NCBI GenBank assembly: GCA_016868095.1
Contig: VGHV01000004.1
Span: 1-26,363 of the forward strand
Direction: 5' to 3'
DNA length: 26,363 nt
From: Betaproteobacteria bacterium
GTDB lineage: Bacteria; Pseudomonadota; Gammaproteobacteria; Burkholderiales; Burkholderiaceae_E
Shown: in pieces, positions 24,382 through 26,363 of the stretch
Position numbering within the stretch: position 1 is the stretch's first letter
Layout: the number at the start of each line of letters is the position of its first letter
The notes under the pieces: model-generated
The model's input: only the letters and a program-made list of their open reading frames with translations
Told to the model about the DNA's origin: nothing
The model's database searches: none
Made by a program: the position numbers and the translations under genes

Positions 24382-25314
24382 ATGCGTGCATTGGTGATTG
24401 CCGAACACGAAAACGGCCAACTCAAACCCAGTACCTTAAACACGGTCACAGCAGCACTGCAAACCTCATCGGAAGTTCATGTGCTGGTGGCAGGCGCCGG
24501 CTGTTCGTCGGTAGCTCAGGCCGCTGCAGGTATAGCAGGTGTTGCCAAAGTGCTGCATGCAGACGCGCCTCAGCTTGAAGCGCAGACCGCTGAAAACGTC
24601 GCCGAGCAAGTGCTCGCCCTGGCATCGGGCTACACCCACATGCTTGCACCAGCAACAGCCTTTGGAAAAAACGTCGCTCCTCGCATTGCTGCACGGCTTG
24701 ATGTAGCCCAACTTAGCGACATCATCGCTGTCAATGCACCAGACAGTTTCACCCGACCCATTTACGCGGGCAACGCTATCGCCACCGTGCAATCGCTCGA
24801 CGCGACCAAGGTGATTACCGTGCGTACCACCGGTTTTGATGCTGCCGCCTTGGGCGCTGGCCCAGCGCCGATCGAATCAATCGACCCGGTGCCAGACACT
24901 GGCATGAGCCAATTTGTATCTCGTGAGCTTGCCAAATCGGATCGTCCCGAGCTAACGGCAGCCAAGGTGGTTGTATCAGGTGGCCGCGGCATGGGTTCTT
25001 CAGACAACTTCAAAATCCTGGAACCGATCGCGGACAAACTTGGCGCTGCGATGGGGGCATCGCGGGCCGCTGTCGACGCAGGCTACGCGCCTAACGATTG
25101 GCAGGTGGGCCAGACAGGAAAAATCGTCGCGCCACAGCTTTATGTTGCGATTGGCATTTCTGGCGCGATCCAGCATTTGGCCGGCATGAAGGACTCCAAA
25201 GTGATTGTTGCCATCAATAAGGATGCCGAGGCGCCTATATTCGGAGTGGCTGACTACGGATTGGTCGCCGATTTGTTCCAGGCTGTGCCTGAATTGCAAG
25301 CTGCATTGGGGTAA
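24382..25314 (+). CDS. etfA: Electron transfer flavoprotein subunit alpha
   Basis: ETF alpha holds the FAD through which electrons from acyl-CoA dehydrogenases pass. The 310-aa protein has the N-terminal alpha/beta domain (about 1-185) and the FAD-binding C-terminal domain with [14 protein letters not shown] (197-210), [19 protein letters not shown] (236-254), [13 protein letters not shown] (257-269) and [16 protein letters not shown] (278-293). These include the family Arg, Ser, Gln and His residues that surround the flavin. It starts one base after etfB and ends three bases before the acyl-CoA dehydrogenase, so the three are clearly co-transcribed. Confidence 0.97.
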   Translation: MRALVIAEHENGQLKPSTLNTVTAALQTSSEVHVLVAGAGCSSVAQAAAGIAGVAKVLHADAPQLEAQTAENVAEQVLALASGYTHMLAPATAFGKNVAPRIAARLDVAQLSDIIAVNAPDSFTRPIYAGNAIATVQSLDATKVITVRTTGFDAAALGAGPAPIESIDPVPDTGMSQFVSRELAKSDRPELTAAKVVVSGGRGMGSSDNFKILEPIADKLGAAMGASRAAVDAGYAPNDWQVGQTGKIVAPQLYVAIGISGAIQHLAGMKDSKVIVAINKDAEAPIFGVADYGLVADLFQAVPELQAALG

Positions 25315-25317
25315 GCC

Positions 25318-26363
25318 ATGAGCTATGTTGCACCTGTTGCCGATATGCTCTTCAACATGGAGCATGTGGCCAATCTAGAGCAAATCAGTCAGTTGCCGGG
25401 TTTTGAAGATGCCAATCTAGAGACCGCGGCGGCTGTCTTGGAAGAATGCGCGAAATTCAATCAAGACGTTATTGCGCCGCTCAACTGGATCGGTGATCAA
25501 CAGCCAAGCGCAGTCAATCAGGGTGTTGTCACGACAACGCCTGGTTTTAAGGAAGCATTCGCGCAATACGCCGCTGCGGGTTGGCAGGGCGTGCAACACG
25601 GCTCACATTTTGGCGGTCAAGGCCTGCCCAAACTGATTGCTTCATGTTGTGGCGAAATGCTCAACGCTGCCAATCTTAGTTTTGCCCTTTGTCCACTGCT
25701 AACCGACGGTGCGATCGAAGCGCTTGATACCGCTGGATCTGAAGAACAGAAGACGCGCTTTATCCCCTCGATGATAGCGGGGGAGTGGACAGGCACCATG
25801 AACCTCACAGAGCCTCAAGCGGGGTCTGATTTGTCGATGGTTCGTACGCGTGCGCTGCCACAAGCCGATGGCAGTTATCGGATCTTCGGCCAAAAAATTT
25901 ATATCACTTATGGTGAGCACGACATGGCCTCCAACATCATTCATTTGGTGTTGGCTCGTACGCCCGACGCACCTGAAGGCGTGAAGGGCATTTCGCTGTT
26001 CATCGTGCCCAAGTTTTTAGTCAAAGCTGACGGTTCGCTCGGTCCTCGAAACGATGTTTTTTGTACATCGATCGAGCACAAACTCGGCATCAAGGCCTCG
26101 CCAACTGCGGTGCTTTTATATGGTGATGGCAAATTCCCGATTGCTGCTGAATCGGGAGGCAAGGCTGAGGCGGGCGCGATCGGGTACTTGGTCGGCGAAG
26201 AAAATCGTGGCCTTGAGTACATGTTCGTCATGATGAACGCCGCTCGTTTCGCAGTAGGCGTTCAAGGCATTGCTGTCGCTGATCGAGCCTATCAAAAGGC
26301 AGCTAGTTTTTCGAAGGATCGGGTTCAAAGCCGTGACGTTGGCGGGTCACCGGCGCCAGTTGC
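25318..26363 (+). CDS. Acyl-CoA dehydrogenase, cut by the window end
   Basis: This open frame starts at the ATG at 25318, preceded by GGGGTAAG in the etfA end, and runs to the last base without a stop, giving 348 residues of a longer protein. It belongs to the larger acyl-CoA dehydrogenase type (about 590-600 aa, with an extra C-terminal domain; DmdC/AidB-like architecture). Features include the opening MSYVAPVADMLFNM, AGWQGVQHGSHFGGQGLP at 87-104, the flavin-contacting MNLTEPQAGSDLS (161-173), KIYITYGEHDMA (193-204) and EHKLGIKASPTAVL (253-266). The catalytic base lies beyond the edge. It would reduce its flavin with an acyl-CoA and pass electrons to the adjacent ETF. The substrate chain length cannot be told. 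Confidence 0.93.
   Translation, partial: MSYVAPVADMLFNMEHVANLEQISQLPGFEDANLETAAAVLEECAKFNQDVIAPLNWIGDQQPSAVNQGVVTTTPGFKEAFAQYAAAGWQGVQHGSHFGGQGLPKLIASCCGEMLNAANLSFALCPLLTDGAIEALDTAGSEEQKTRFIPSMIAGEWTGTMNLTEPQAGSDLSMVRTRALPQADGSYRIFGQKIYITYGEHDMASNIIHLVLARTPDAPEGVKGISLFIVPKFLVKADGSLGPRNDVFCTSIEHKLGIKASPTAVLLYGDGKFPIAAESGGKAEAGAIGYLVGEENRGLEYMFVMMNAARFAVGVQGIAVADRAYQKAASFSKDRVQSRDVGGSPAPV

Noticed and set aside
1..26363. CRISPR arrays, tRNA or rRNA genes, insertion sequences, prophage or defence genes
   Set aside because: No regularly spaced repeat array, tRNA-like cloverleaf, transposase or integrase sequence was seen on reading the window; this is a conserved chromosomal region.

Overview
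The window looks like a piece of chromosome from a Gram-negative bacterium, most likely a betaproteobacterium of the order Burkholderiales. The basis is a System I cytochrome c maturation (ccm) cluster, a recG-oxyR pair, an enoyl-CoA hydratase-like/ETF/acyl-CoA dehydrogenase cluster, moderately high GC and dense gene packing. This placement is inferred from gene content and protein style, not from a marker gene. No rRNA, tRNA, CRISPR array, insertion sequence or prophage gene was seen. No stretch longer than about 100 bases lacks a gene.

Layout. (1) 8-1367, plus strand: the two subunits of a 3-oxoacid CoA-transferase. (2) 1368-1466: a convergent spacer with two small hairpins carried on a 40-base direct repeat. 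(3) 1467-16145, minus strand, transcribed right to left: a double-length UvrA-like ABC ATPase (1901 aa), an ArgE-type deacetylase, then ccmI, ccmA, ccmB, ccmC, ccmD, ccmE, ccmF, ccmG (dsbE), ccmH and a small lipoprotein. Gaps run from overlapping to 45 bases, so the whole block could be a single transcription unit. The ccm genes together form the heme-export, heme-chaperone, thioredoxin-like and heme-lyase machinery that attaches heme to periplasmic apocytochromes. (4) 16146-16216: a divergent spacer containing a perfect 8-bp-arm palindrome. (5) 16217-21455, plus strand: ridA, recG, oxyR, cysM and an EamA-family exporter. The last three are tightly packed and suggest a peroxide/cysteine module. 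(6) 21424-22638, minus strand: an MltB-type lytic transglycosylase whose 3' end overlaps the exporter by 32 bases. (7) 22737 to the right edge, plus strand: a crotonase lacking both classical catalytic glutamates, etfB, etfA and an acyl-CoA dehydrogenase cut by the window end. In this last group the dehydrogenase would pass electrons to ETF during acyl-CoA breakdown.

Most unusual points: the tandem UvrA-UvrA fusion heading a unit that continues into argE and ccm; a ccmH with no visible signal peptide; ccmI placed first instead of last; an unassigned Tat-like lipoprotein closing the ccm block; the oxyR-cysM-eamA arrangement; and the crotonase with replaced catalytic residues. The rest is conserved housekeeping content.
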